A DNA stretch of 64,000 bases from Daphnia pulex (lineage: Eukaryota; Arthropoda; Branchiopoda; Diplostraca; Daphniidae), in contig NC_060024.1 of assembly GCF_021134715.1 (NCBI RefSeq), positions 13,752,974-13,816,973 on the forward strand. The letters run 5' to 3'. The notes under the pieces were generated by a model that was not told where the DNA came from, made no database searches, and saw only the letters and a program-made list of their open reading frames with translations. This document shows positions 12,808 to 24,843 of this stretch, one piece after another. Position 1 is the first letter of the stretch; every line of letters starts with the position of its first letter. The position numbers and the translations under genes were made by a program.

Positions 12808-14192
12808 ATGCAGACATCAGTCAACTATTTGTTTCTGGTTAGTCCTTTCTATTTTGCATTATTGATTCGCATTTTCTGACAATCGAATAACTTTTCTCTC
12901 GTTTGTTGCATAAAGATAATTGTCATTGGACTGACGACAGTTCTCGCTAATCCGACGACTCGTGCAGTTTGCCCGGAAGATTATTCTCCTTGTGTTTGCG
13001 ATCTGACAGCTAATGGCCTGGAAGTCACCTGTGTGGTCTTGGCCCTTGCCGATGTCGTCAACGTCTTTTTCCGCACGCAAAATCTATTTCTCTACTCGGT
13101 TTCGTTGACAACTTCCGCCACGGGGTTGGTCGCATTACCCGCCGATCTGCTGAGTGACAAACGTGCTCAAAATATCCACCTGAATTGCCCATCCGCCACA
13201 TCCCCTAAGCTCAGTCTGACGATCGATCCTGCCTCTTTTGAATTTACGCGGTTCAACACGACCCGCTTCGAGATTCACGACTGCGACTTGGCCGGCCAAA
13301 CGGACATGAGATTTCTGAGCGGATTTGTGGCTCTCCATACCCTCCACTTAGAGAACACGTTAAACGTCGAGGCTATGGCAAATCTGCCCAGTTTGCCCGC
13401 TCTCAAGGAACTCGCCGTCGTCAACTGCACAGGGCTGGGAAATGTAGCCTTCCCCGATTTGACTCCTACCAGATTGGAGCGGTTGCACTTGGATGGGAAC
13501 GGTTTAAACAATGAAGCAGTTGCCAATATTTTCATTGCCTTGGGCAGTTCGTCGTCTGTCAGTTCACTAAAATTGCTGTCACTAGCCAACAACGCCCTGA
13601 CCAAAATTCCCACCATCGCCTCTTTCTCTCAACTGATTACCTACGAACTCTCCTACAATGCAGTCCCCTTCATGAGCCTATCGACATTGATCTTCGGCCC
13701 TCCAGTCAACTTTGTTGGCCTCAAAAATCTTTCGCTGAACGCTATTGAAGGCGACGCTTTCCAAGGTTACAACGCGCTGTCAATTCTATAACCACAAAAA
13801 TGTTTCTATTTACTTTTACGCGCTTGCAGGTAATTTTACGTATGCCCAGGTGAACTTGGAGAATAACAAATTGACCGAGTTTAGGGAAGATGTCTTTAAA
13901 TCGATGCTGCAACAGATGACGATTCAACCACCGGCTATTGGAGGACAAGTCCTTGTTACTGGAAGTCAGTGATTTAACGATCTTTACCTATAAACTTTGT
14001 AATCTTTCGAGTCAACATTCACTTATCATCTATTTATTGCTTAAACGTATACTAGATCCGTTCGATTGCGGATGTCCTTTGGCCTGGCTGATTCGAGACA
14101 ACCAAATTCTCCTGCCCAGTGTCAAAAACGGAGTTTGCGGCGGATTCTTTAGGTTCGAGGACCTCAATCCCGATGCCTACGGAAATTGCTAG
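12808..14192 (+). CDS. Secreted leucine-rich-repeat protein, similar to the non-catalytic subunit of Oplophorus luciferin monooxygenase
   Basis: Four exons, 12808-12837, 12916-13765, 13830-13964 and 14056-14192, give an exact 384-codon frame with GT-AG introns. The first exon plus the start of the second encode a signal peptide. A Cys-rich cap (CPEDYSPCVC) follows, then about seven leucine-rich repeats (for example LKLLSLANNALTKIPTI and FTYAQVNLENNKLTEF), then a C-terminal Cys cap (PFDCGCPLAWL and VCGGFF). The architecture, including an ending of the FEDLNPDAYGNC type, is what daphnid genomes usually annotate as oplophorus-luciferin 2-monooxygenase non-catalytic subunit. That name comes from LRR similarity and does not imply bioluminescence. 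The real role is unknown; extracellular protein binding is the safest statement. Tandem paralogues are common for this family but none is seen here. Confidence 0.85.
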
Positions 14193-14629
14193 TTATGATG
14201 CGTAATAGACACACCGATCGGTCATGTCAAAAGAAAACGTTTTAAATGTGGTTGTACTTTAAATGTACGTTTTACAAAAAAGGAATGCTTTCGAACAGCA
14301 TTCCGTTTCAATTTTAATTATATTCTTAGCGGCTTTCCTTTTAACTTTCCGGCTTCAATTAGAATACTAATTCTGCGATGAACTGAAACTACCCGAAACT
14401 AATTGTCCCCATTTTGCAGTTGAATAAAATCAAGGAGCTATTACCGTCAATACGAAGCGAGTTCTGTGATTTCGACAGATTTTGAGAGAAAGTGAACTTT
14501 TGCCGTGTTTTTTTATTTGAAATAATGTTCTTCTAGTACTAAAAATAGTTTGAGTGCACAATCACTTGTTGGCAAAAATAGATTCGTAGCCTAATTGTAA
14601 AAGTCAGTGAAACCCTAAATTCGCATCGG
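14193..14629. other. Short intergenic region upstream of peroxidase A
   Basis: No coding sequence is seen. It contains a likely polyadenylation signal region for the LRR gene (AATAAAAT near 14424) and leads into the TATA box of peroxidase A. Confidence 0.5.
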
Positions 14630-14637
14630 TATAAATA
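14630..14637 (+). promoter_or_regulatory. TATA box of peroxidase A
   Basis: TATAAATA followed by CAGGGG lies about 100 bp upstream of a spliced 5' UTR: donor AATTAAG|GTAAAT near 14735, acceptor ATTATTAG|GCTTAA near 14812, and the ATG at 14824. The same TATAAATAC context precedes peroxidase D. Placement relative to a UTR intron makes this a credible core promoter. Confidence 0.6.
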
Positions 14638-14823
14638 CAGGGGGTAAACGGTGATACAAGATAGAATTCGCTTGGCCAGACCTCGTACTGGAACTCGAAA
14701 ACGCTGTTGTTGTTCCCTAATTTTTGCAGAATTAAGGTAAATATAATCAGAATCAACCATCTAGCTTATATTGGAAAATCAAGTTTTATTAATTTGTTAT
14801 CTAAAATTATTAGGCTTAATAGG

Positions 14824-17800
14824 ATGCAGGCGCGGTGGCTATGTGGAGTGTTTGTGTTGGGACTTTTATTCGTTGCGGCTAGCAGCGATAAATGTCCTTA
14901 TCAACCGGGCCCAGCACAGCAGACAGCCGGATATGTACCCAAACCAATTCATCCTGCAAAATCCGATTACAATACGGGTGGCCACAAACCCCAATATCCT
15001 GGCAGTCATCAGAGCTCTTGCCCCAAAGTTGGCGGATTGGAATCGCATTGCCGACCGGCCAAAGATTGCGCCGTGTGGTACGATCTCGTCCGGAAGACTC
15101 CGGGGACTGCCTGTACACTACACAATGGATATGACAGAGGACTCTGCTGTCCGGATCTTCCCATAAACAGTATAATCTACAAAATGTTGCTTAAATTCTA
15201 GACAGTCCAAAATAATTATCTTTCCCTCCTACAGTTAATAGCAGGGCGCCCTTTAAGAAACCAAGTCCCTGCGAAGACGTCAAATTAGACGATCATGTCA
15301 ATAAAATCGACTTGGACGCTGTGCGCGCGGCTGTTCATCACGCAGGCCAGAATCAGATGGCATCATTGGTGGAGGCTGAGAACGGAATGGCTAGACAGAA
15401 CATTTTGGTTAGACCCGGTTCAGCTCGCTACACGCACAGTTGGGTTTACTTTCAAACGGCGGATGAAGCATTGAAGAACACCGGAAACACTATGCACGGT
15501 GTTTTTTCTGGCCATAACCTCGTCCATGGGTAGTGTGATCATTTCTCTAAAACAATTCGTCCAACTATTACACTAACTTATTACATTGTAGACATCAAAT
15601 TAAGCCGCAGCAAGCCCATTGTGCACTAAATCAGTTCCTTGTAAAAGACACGGGTGTCACCCACACTTGCCCCACTTTCCCGGTTTGTGATAAAAAGGCG
15701 TTGGCATCGCCCTATCGAACCATAACCGGAATTTGCAATCACGTCCATTCACCTGGCAATATCCCCTGGGGTGTGTCCAATACCCAATACCAGCGCATTC
15801 TAACCCCAGACTACGCCGATGGTAAATCCAAAATTCTCTCGTTAAAAGAATGTAAACTGCAATTCAACATTTCTTTTCAGGTTATTGGATGCCCAGACGA
15901 GCTGCGGATGGAGGCGAACTTCCCTCGTAAGAATTTAATATGACGCATATTAATTCACGTCGAACAATAACTTAGCCAATGATTTGATTGACTCCCAACA
16001 GACCCCGTGTGGTATCTCTAACCGTAGTTCGCGATGTGGATGCTCGAAGCGAGACGGACAGTATTTTTGTCATGCAATTCGGACAGGTCATTGATCACGG
16101 TATGAAATATTAACGATTAATTTGCTAATAAATAATAATTCAATTTTGTAATGGAACAGACTTGCAACAAACTCTGGAATCAAAATTGGGTAAACACATA
16201 CAATTATAGCCATGAATATCAATAAGTCGTTTTTCTAATCAGCTCTACAAATTTCTCTATTTCAAAGCGGACGGATCACCAGTGCCTTGCTGCACGGAAG
16301 ACGGACAATTCCTTTCTGAACAAGACTACGCTCACGGCAAGTGCTTTCCCATTGTCATTCCCAAGGACGACCCGTTTTATTCCAAGTTCAATCGACGCTG
16401 CATGGGATTCGCCCGTTCCGCTCCGGCGTGCAGAAATGACCGCAAATTTGGCTACGTGGAGCAGGTCAGTTATATTTTATATTATAGTGATTTTCTGACG
16501 AGGCCTAATGTTTCGTGTCGAATGTTTCGTGTCGTTCTATTAGGCGAACATCAACACCCACTTCTTGGATCTCTCGCCCGTCTACGGCTCGGACGATGAA
16601 GTGGCGTCCGATTTGCGGACGTTCCAAAAAGGCAGTCTGAAAGCAACTCCCGGACCAAAGAAGGGCTACTACTACGAAAAGGATTTGATGCCCGCTGACA
16701 ATGATACCACTTTGGACTGTTCGTCACCCAAATCCGACAGCGACATCTACCCACTACTGGATGTCAAGTGCTTCACAGCAGGTGACATTCTTTTATTAAC
16801 AAGTTCAAAAGTGTTTTGGCTTCATGGGAAATCTTCTACGTAGGTGACAATCGAGTGAATGATGCTCCTTACATGACTGTCACGCAAACCTCCCTTTTCC
16901 GCCAACACAATCGTTTGGCGGAAGAGCTGGCCGCTTTGAATCCGCACTGGGGCGACGAGCGTATCTACCAGGAGTCTAGGCGCATTTTGGTCGCACAGTG
17001 GCAGCACATGGTCTACAACGAATATCTCCCGGTTCTCATCGGTCGCAAAAAGATGCAGGAACTCGGCATTTTCCCGCTTCAGCACGGTTTCAGTCACGAT
17101 TACGACGACAAAGTCAATCCGTCCGTTTTGAACGAATTCACCGTCACCGCGTTCCGTTTCGGCCACTCCCTGGTTCCTGAAAGGCAAGAGTAAGCTTACA
17201 GTTCCTTCCTCGATAAAATTTTTGTAGTTTTGGCATTCACTTCGTTTATTATGTCTAGTCTCGTCAACGAGCAGAGAGAAAAGGAGAAAAGCTTTTTGTT
17301 GCGTCGCTTGTTCTTCAAAATGCAAGAGGTTTACGTCCCCGGCAACGTCGACAAGTTCCTCATCGCCCAGGCAACTTTAGCCGGAGAAAGTGTCGATAAT
17401 TATTACACTGTCGAGGTAATATCCTAAAAGCAAACGGCCTAACTGTGTCGATTAAATAATATCTATTTGATTTTATATTGCAGATGACCAACCATTTGTT
17501 CGAAGAGGCCGGCACGGGTTTCGGAATGGATTTGGTGTCGCTCGACACTCAGCGCAGTCGCGATCACGGTACGGTAGTAGTAAGTCTTATCGTGACATAT
17601 TGCTCATCGCTTTATTGTTCATTACAGGTATAAGAGGCTATAACAGTTATCGGGCCGTGTGTGGCATTCCGCGCGCCAAAGACTTTGACGATCTTCTCGA
17701 TTTGATTCCCGCTAGAGTTCGTTTCATTTTTTAAAGATTTAGACAGTTGAAAACAGTTGAAAATTTAACAGTAAACATTTGAACCGGACAGGTGGTTGAG

Positions 17801-18316
17801 GGTTTCAAGTCCATTTACGCATCTGTCGACGATATTGATTTATTCATCGCTGCCGTGTCCGAGAAGAAAGCCGAAGGTGCTATTGTGGGACCCACTTTTG
17901 CTTGCATCATTGGAGAACAATTTTTGAGGCTGAAACGTGGCGACCGCTACTTTTACGATCTCGGCGGACAGGCCGGCTCCTTCACTGAAAGTATATACAA
18001 ATAGAAATTGGGATTTTTCGCTCGATGGTTCCTTCATTTGTTGTTTCAAATTTAGAACAATTGGACGAAATTAGGAAAACGAGTTATTCGCGCATCGTCT
18101 GTGACAACAGCGACATCCGTTACATGCAACCGCTAGTTTTCAAACTCATTTCCGACTTGTAAGTATTCCTTGAAATATTCGGCACGAAACGAGGCCTCAT
18201 GATTTTCTATTTATTACAGGAACCCACTTGTGAAATGCGAATCTACCGACTCTATTCCTCGCATGAGCCTTCAGCCTTGGAAAGAAGCCGATATAACTGC
18301 CCGACTAAAGTATTGA
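14824..18316 (+). CDS. Secreted clip-domain animal haem peroxidase, copy A
   Basis: Predicted extracellular peroxidase (peroxinectin/chorion-peroxidase type) oxidising phenolic or halide substrates with H2O2. Fifteen exons read with consistent GT-AG sites sum to 2,556 nt (851 residues): 14824-15169, 15235-15529, 15592-15821, 15881-15926, 16002-16099, 16160-16189, 16268-16464, 16544-16781, 16844-17189, 17259-17415, 17484-17568, 17628-17716, 17792-17990, 18056-18158, 18220-18316. Residues 1-21 are a signal peptide. Residues 66-109 form a six-cysteine clip-like domain (C66, C76, C82, C97, C108, C109). The peroxidase domain keeps the distal His of GQVIDHD (H338), the calcium-loop motif FLDLSPVYGSD, catalytic Arg of FRQHNR (R513), proximal His of FRFGHSL (H601), and QRSRDHG. 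An RGD tripeptide sits in [10 protein letters not shown]. It looks fully functional. Closest relatives in the window are copies C and D. Confidence 0.92.
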
Positions 18317-19173
18317 TGTTCTAAATCCCAGTTCTATAATATGGGTGACGGTAATATGTAGTAATAGTAACAAAACATTTTATTTCTACCTGTGGAGTAA
18401 CCAAATGCAAATAAACACAAAAGGGCAAAAAGTAAAAAGAATCAGTTCCTTATCACGAATAAAATGAAGGAGCGATTTTTAGTTGCCGTCTTTGCCAACG
18501 CCCCCAACAGGCCCACCAGAGTGAAAGAAAAGCGTGAAGGTCGCAACCCAAGACACACGTGCACGTAATAAATTTCCTTATAAGAGAAAAAGAGACATCA
18601 AGGCCATTTGAAAAAACATTTTCTGTCCATTTCCTTTCATCGCCCTTTCTTCTTTTAGAAAACCTTCGCTACGCCTTTGAGTTGGAGGATTGCAGGTGTG
18701 TAGACACACAAAAGAAATGCTTACTCAACCTACATCCAAGAGGAATATGGAAACTAGTTCAAGGCTGCTTAAGTATTACTGTGCGCTCGCTTTGGGCTGC
18801 AAGTCTCGGCATTCCCCGCTAGTCTTTTGCGCTTTTCGTTGTTCCCGTCGAGCGTTCAGAGAAATCGGTCGCTGTGGCTCGTCTTCCGTTTACAAAAGTT
18901 TTCAAATTTGGTTATAAATGTGCGTCACCAGTCTATTGGAAAATGGGAAACGTCTAGTTCCGTATCCTTGAATCAGTGTCAACTTCCCTTTGAAATGGTG
19001 GTTAGAGAATTGTAGAAGAATTATCGTCGCCAGATTTGTTTGACCACATTTGACTTACAGTTAGTTGGTGATAAAAAAAGAGAGCAAACGTCAAACAACT
19101 TTTTTTCCCGGTTGTCGTTTGTTTTAAAAATCCTGCCTCGCACTGAAAACATCCATTCAGTTCCGACATCGAC
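18317..19173. other. Intergenic region, no gene recognised
   Basis: Contains the 3' UTR of peroxidase A (AATAAA near 18410) and the promoter of the DOMON/b561 gene. Short open frames here have no coding character. Confidence 0.55.
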
Positions 19174-21193
19174 ATGAAGTGGCCAATCGTTCAATCCGCT
19201 GTGTTGCTCTTGACTGTGTTTGGCATTCACGTGTCGACTGGCTACGAGACTTCCAAGCCCTTCAACTTTCCTGATGACGATCCTTATTACCCCCCAGCAG
19301 TTCCGTTCGCCAACAACCCGAAAGCGCCGCCACCCATCATCATTACAACCATCACTACACCGAAAATTCCAGCCCAACCAGTGATTCTCATTTGCAAATT
19401 CCTTTTTACAAGATATTCCGCCCAGCTGTTAACACTTTCACTTTTTTTTTCTAGACTCCATTCGCTCAGGTTTCCCCACAGGTATTCTCCTCAGTGTACG
19501 ATGGATGTGATGGCACCAAAGGCTGTTTGGGATATCCGGCATCATGTATTCAACAACGATCCTGCTCTGCATTGGTGACCTTTGCCCAGAAAGGCCAGCG
19601 CAACGAATTTGAATTATGGGCGACCAAATCCACAGACAATTCGTTTGTCGCCGTTGGGCTGTCGGAGGACGACAAAATGGGCGACGACAGCGTGACTGAA
19701 TGCACGGTGGTCAATGGCAGAGTCAACGTTTACATGTCACAAAACGACGCCACCAAAACAAACGTTCGACTCCCAAACGTAATTGAAATAATTCAACTCA
19801 TTTCCCGTTATTGATGTTTGAAGAACTTAATTTTTACCATTTTTGGTTTTCACAGCCAACCGAAGGGTTGAATGTGATCAGCACGACATTCAGCGACGGC
19901 AATTTGTATTGCAAATTTGAACGCACGTCGCAGTTTGTCCTCGGCGGGAAAAAGTTGGATGCCTCTCAAAATCAAAAGTTCTTTCTACTTTTGGCTCGTG
20001 GGCCGGCCTCGAATGGCGGCCTCTCGTATCACGGCAGTGAGAAAACAGTTTCGGATCGTTCTCTCAAATTATCGGAAACTGGAGCCGTTGGGGCCAGCAA
20101 AGGTATATGACACTCGTTCGTCTTACTGGGCCTATAACTGTGTTGAATTAATTGTTTCTCTTATTCAGGCACGTTGGTTAAACTTCACGGAATCTTTATG
20201 GTTACGGCTTGGATGCTGGCCGCCTCTTGTGGACTGCTGTTGGCTCGTTATTATAAGCTCACCTGGGTGGGCCAGCAGATCATGGGCAAAGATCTTTGGT
20301 TTGTGGTGAGTTGAAATCATTTCATCGAAAATCTTTTCGATGTCTTAATTATATTCATTTCCCTTTTTGTAGTACCACGCTATTCTGATGATGGTGACAT
20401 GGACGTTGACGATGATCGCTTTCATTCTCATTTTCTCGGAACTGGGAGGTTGGACTTCGATTCCCGCCAATGAAAATCCTCATGCCGTCATTGGTCTCAT
20501 CACGACTCTGCTGGCCTTTATTCAGCCGATTATGGCTTACTTCCGGCCGCATCCGGACGGTCCCCGACGATACATTTTCAACTGGGCTCATTGGTTGGTT
20601 GGGAAAGCCGCCCATGTCCTTGGTGGTAAGTTTTCAAATTCAAACCAATATTTATAATGTTTGTAAGTTAAATTTTGTTTCTTTATCCGCAATTTCCAGT
20701 TGTTTGCATTTTCTTGGCCGTCGGTCTTGACAAGGCCGCCATTCCTTATTGGGTCACTTGGCTTATCGTCGTCTACTCAGTCATTTACATCCTAAGTCAC
20801 ATCATTTTAACGGTAGATAGTTTAATCATTTCATTTGATTAAACTTGATTATTTATTCGAAATTTTATCGGATCTCAAGTTGTCCCAGTGTTTCATGCAC
20901 GCTCCTTGGAGGCCAAGACCGACCACTTCAATGGCCATGAAAGATATGTTGCCACCACGCGAGAGCTACCAAGATTCCCTTAATCTTGCCAAAAACAAGG
21001 AGGATGCTTACGTAATAATGAAGCTTTGAATTCTTTTCTCTCGTTGGCTTTTGTCTAAAATCGAATCTTTTTGGTTTGAAATCAGGGGTCCCAGTTTCGC
21101 CGAGTATATCTCTTCTTTTACGTTCTGCTGGTGACCAGTTTCAGCATCGCTGTGATAGCCACGATAGCCAAAGCCCCCTGGCCCAAGCAGTAA
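19174..21193 (+). CDS. DOMON/cytochrome b561 transmembrane reductase (ferric-chelate reductase 1-like)
   Basis: Predicted membrane haem protein moving electrons across the membrane, reducing ferric iron or monodehydroascorbate outside the cell. The ATG at 19174 opens a signal peptide, followed by a short proline/threonine-rich linker. After an intron the reading frame resumes at ACTCCATTC near 19455 and runs through a DOMON domain (about 19490-20100; blocks FELWATKSTDNSFVAVGLS and DDSVTECTVV). A cytochrome b561 core follows, with several membrane helices and candidate haem histidines in KLHGIFMVTAW, YHAILMMV, PHAVIGLI and AHWLVGK. The final exon encodes a last membrane helix and stops at 21191-21193. 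Domain order matches animal FRRS1-like proteins. It lies between a peroxidase and a secreted SOD, which fits an extracellular redox setting but may be chance. The exact ferric substrate is inferred. Confidence 0.86.
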
Positions 21194-22222
21194 CAAAACG
21201 CCTCACTATATCGTTAGAAAATCGAAAAGTTTCATTTCATAATTTCCCCACACATTGCATGCATTACCTACTTTTAGTGCCGTTATCGTCGTTTCGATTC
21301 TTATTTACTGCACTTTCTACTATCTATACATTCAGAGTTTCCGTTTGATCAATGTCACCTGTGGTTTCCTTCCTACTTTTGATTATGCGCAAGCCGTTGC
21401 AATCGATTGCAAGACGGAAACTGAAAAGGGAAGGTGCGGTTTTTATTTCTACTTGGGTGTTAAAGTTATTTCGTTGCTTCTAACAAACTGAATTGAAATT
21501 CCAAGTATTTCTTCCCTCGGAAATTCTTGGTAAACCTTGATGTGGATTTTAGGGTGTGGACTCTGGCCGGAATTCCATCCGGTGGAAATCTGGGGGAGAA
21601 GAAAAAGGGGCAAATGAAGGTGAGGGATGACGACATAAAGAAACGGGAAACAAAACAAATCTTTATTGTATAAAGAGGTCGTCACTTTCACCGCAATTCC
21701 GTTGTAAATTCTCTGACTTGATAACCTTATTTGGCTCTAAATTGATTGTGTTTATAGCAGTAATTAAGTAAATTGCTTAAATTAGTTTCATCTACATTTT
21801 CTTAAATCTAACCCATTTTAATATCACGGTTTCATTCAATTTGAACGTTTTTCAAAAGCCCATTGGACACAAATACTTTCTTATTTAGAGTTTACGTTTC
21901 ATGAGCACGATGCAAAGGATGTAGAGGTATTAATGCAAGTGAGCGGGAATTATAAATTATCTGGATTTGAAACAGGAAACCAGTTTGATAAATCTTTGCG
22001 GTATCAATGCGGTATTGGAATTCTAACGAGAGCAGGATATTAAACGGGCATTAGAGAATGAGTTCAACACTATTGAAACTACATCGCAGAAGCAGGTGGT
22101 AAGTTTACTGCGTCTCCCCGTTGAAAAAAAAAACCTTCAAGATAGCGGTAATAAAGCAATCAATTCATTTCTAAATATCGGTTAAATAATTCCATTTTTC
22201 TTATTGGTGCACAGCGAAGAAA
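21194..22222. other. Intergenic region with the 5' UTR intron of the SOD gene
   Basis: No coding sequence is seen. A donor near 22094 (GCAGGTGGTAAGTTT) and an acceptor near 22214 (GTGCACAG) fit a 5' UTR intron ending 9 bases before the SOD start codon. Confidence 0.45.
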
Positions 22223-22783
22223 ATGAAAATCGCCGGCACTTTAGCTGCTTGCTTGTTGTTGTCGACTTTGGGATGCTTCTCGGGGGCCCATTGGGTAAGT
22301 GGCCAACACCGTGAAAGTGATCCTTGCGAAGCCGTCGTCATGATGTCCAGTCCGTCCAAAGATGTGGTTGGTTTCCTCGCTCTAACTCAAATGAAATACG
22401 GCGTCAAGTTGGTCGGTTGGCTCATGGGTTTGAAGCCGGGCAGGCACGGAATGCACGTCCATACTTTCGGCGACGTGAAAACCGATGGCTGCACTTCGAC
22501 CGGATTTCATTACAATCCGCACAACGCGACGCACGGTGGGCCCTATAGCGCAACCAACATGCGCCACGTCGGTGATTTGGGAAATGTCGTTGCCAACGAA
22601 CAGGGGATTGCCGTCGTCAATATCTTTGACAGGGTCATTTCTCTTATCGGACCTCTATCCATCGACGGACGAGCCATTGTCGTTCACGCCCAAGAGGACG
22701 ATTTAACACCAAAAGCCAATCCTGGTTCCCGAGTTGGCTGCGGTACCATCGTAAAAATTACCAAGACTAAAAAATATCATTGA
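22223..22783 (+). CDS. Secreted Cu/Zn superoxide dismutase
   Basis: Converts superoxide to O2 and H2O2 outside the cell. It is a single-exon, 186-residue open frame with an N-terminal signal peptide ending near residue 21-27. Metal ligands can be placed by motif: H78 and H80 (HGMHVHTFGD), H96 (GFHYNP), H104 (ATHGGP), H115 and D118 (RHVGDLGN), and H155 (VVHAQEDD). The disulfide cysteines (C90 and C173) and the active-site arginine of GSRVGCG (R170) are present, so the enzyme should be active. The electrostatic loop is slightly divergent (LTPKANPGSR). It sits downstream of the peroxidase and b561 genes and could feed H2O2 to extracellular peroxidases; that link is inferred. Confidence 0.95.
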   Translation: MKIAGTLAACLLLSTLGCFSGAHWVSGQHRESDPCEAVVMMSSPSKDVVGFLALTQMKYGVKLVGWLMGLKPGRHGMHVHTFGDVKTDGCTSTGFHYNPHNATHGGPYSATNMRHVGDLGNVVANEQGIAVVNIFDRVISLIGPLSIDGRAIVVHAQEDDLTPKANPGSRVGCGTIVKITKTKKYH

Positions 22784-23042
22784 AAATCAATTAACAAGTT
22801 ATAACTGATATACTACTTGAATTTCTGCCTTTCTTTTGTCTCTTAATCCCCATTTTCTTTTCAATGTTGTCTGACTTATTTGTCAATACAATGTAGGAAT
22901 TCTTCCCTGGCAAATTGGCCTATATACATTCAGCAACCTGTGTTTTGTTTTTATGAGGAAGCTTTCATTTATACCGACGCTCTTTAAAAAAAAATAATTA
23001 CGCTGGTTTTCCATAAAAAATTCAAAAGAAAAAGTAATAAAC

Positions 23043-23608
23043 TAATAATTTGTAAATTGTTCGAGCGAGCTTTAGCTCGCGATGAGCAATTTGGATTGTT
23101 GGGGGAATGGAGTGAAGACATTGACTGTGTGCGACCTCTATATTTCAGCTGCTTCTCAGCAAACAAAAGAACAACAAAAACGGGGGATAGGTGAGAGATG
23201 GCGCTCAGGTGGGCGGACCTTTCCCTTAGACACATCAGAATTGGAAGCAAAAACAAACTGTGGATCTGGCTTAACGGAAAATGTGTAAGGTGATCCATGG
23301 TTCAAATGGCCTATTTGTTGTTGTTGTTCTGATCGCCTTTATTGGCGGGATTGGGTGAGCCACGGTCGAAATTGGATCTGCGGCTATCATTGTTGTATCT
23401 AGCAAAAAGATAGAAGGAAAGAGGAATTAGTGGGCCGTCAATAATCGGATGCTGCACCTAATTCAAGTTAAATAACATAATGATAACGGGAATGAAGTGG
23501 GCGGGATGGGTGGTTAGAAGACAGTCAATGTCTTCACTCCATTCCCCCAACAATCCAAATTGCTCATCGCGAGCTAAAGCTCGCTCGAACAATTTACAAA
23601 TTGTCGGT
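23043..23608. mobile_element. Short inverted-repeat element, deletion derivative related to the adjacent DIRS-like element
   Basis: The two ends, 23043-23124 and 23524-23608, are inverted copies about 80 bp long with only minor differences. Each contains the hairpin GCGAGCTTTAGCTCGC. The left arm continues into 23117-23243, which is repeated in inverted orientation at 25670-25789, the end of the next element. The internal 270 bp are unique and contain an exon-like stretch. It is most likely a non-autonomous relative of the DIRS-like element it abuts at about 23600. Confidence 0.6.
23316..23400 (-). other. Exon-like sequence inside the short inverted-repeat element
   Basis: On the minus strand a pyrimidine-rich tract ending in TTTTTGCTAG is followed by about 28 codons rich in Asn, Arg and Ser and a TAG stop. 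This looks like a terminal exon of an RNA-binding or Gly/Asn-rich protein, or a captured gag C-terminus. No other exon of such a gene was found nearby, so it may be chance. Confidence 0.25.
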
Positions 23609-23861
23609 AAATTCGTTCGACATTGACTGTGTCTTTAAAGCAAGATATAATCAGATATAATAAGATATAAGATAAGACCCCCTGATGGTCGACAGTTACC
23701 AACGCCTGAAAATTGGAGCTCGTGGGAGCCCTGCTGGACTGTGTAACATGGATGCGCCACCAAATCGGCATTTCGTCTAAAAAAGGCGTCAATACTCTTT
23801 CATACGAATAGTTGTCGGAGGGTTCCTTCCCACCGTGCTGCAGCTCTTGCTGGAACGAAAA

Positions 23862-24551
23862 TTAACAAGGAAAAGCTAATACCTCCTTGACGCCAGACAA
23901 CAGAGAGTTGTGGTTCCGTTGCTTACACCAACTGCTCCAAGCGACCTCAGCGGACTGGTATGCAGGGTGCGTATTCGATCGAATTGCTCCCAGTATGAGC
24001 TCGATAATTTCCTTCGGAAAGGTTCGTTCTTCCAGACAACTCCGGAGAACCACCGAGCGATAAAACAGATGGATTCGTTCCTGTCAATGGATGACCCTCC
24101 CCCAACGGGGAGATCAGCCTACTTGGATGGGAAGAGAAGGAGCGGAATTTCCGTTGCTAGCTCTATCAGGGACGAGAGGTCAGTGGTGTTGCTAGGGCAA
24201 TCTCGGCTAGTTTCCTAGTCCTTATTCGTTTCATACTGCCCCCCTCCCTTCTTTAAAAAGGATGCATCCGACGCCCTGGACAAATCCGTCGTCGGGAAAA
24301 ATGAGCGGACGGCCAGATGTAAAATCTGCCTTTGAAACCACCCAAGAAGGACTTCTACGAGCCTCTTGTAAACGTGCCGAAAGCGTAAATTGCTCTCTTG
24401 ACCTGATCAGATGATCATCCGGTTTGGAATCTAAGGGGATCCGAAGAGCACGGAAGTGTGCTGGGGCACTGCTATACCCGTGCGCCAAGATTAAAATCTC
24501 ATCCCAATAAAGTTCGAGGCGAAGGTCGTTCTTCCGCAGGAAGGTTACCAC
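23862..24551 (-). pseudogene. Remnant of DIRS-type reverse transcriptase and tyrosine recombinase
   Basis: The part at 24231-24551 contains FLRKNDLRLELYWDEILILA, which matches the DIRS RT palm pattern LR-x-x-G-LRL-x-x-YLDDILILA with the catalytic YLDD changed to YWDE. The part at 23862-24053 contains HPAYQSAEVAWSSWCKQRN, typical of the N-terminal core-binding region of DIRS tyrosine recombinases. Frames are interrupted and catalytic residues are lost, so this is dead. Confidence 0.5.
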
Positions 24552-24843
24552 TCCCCTTACTAGTCTGGTGAACGCCCATCACATTGAGTTTAAAACGAAG
24601 GAGGGGGGGCACGAATTCGAAGAAAACGCCCCCATTTAAACTGAAGGAATTTCAAAAGGCCTTCAAAAATAGGAAAAAATTTGAGACCGACAAGTATGAG
24701 TCAATCAAGTTCAACTTGGTGAGCCAACCCGCTCCCAAATAATTGGACGGGATCACAAATAGAATTTAGTTGTAGATATGGGGCCACCGTTGACAAATTC
24801 CACCGATCGAAAGCCGGTCTTGACAATTTAACATAAAAACGCG

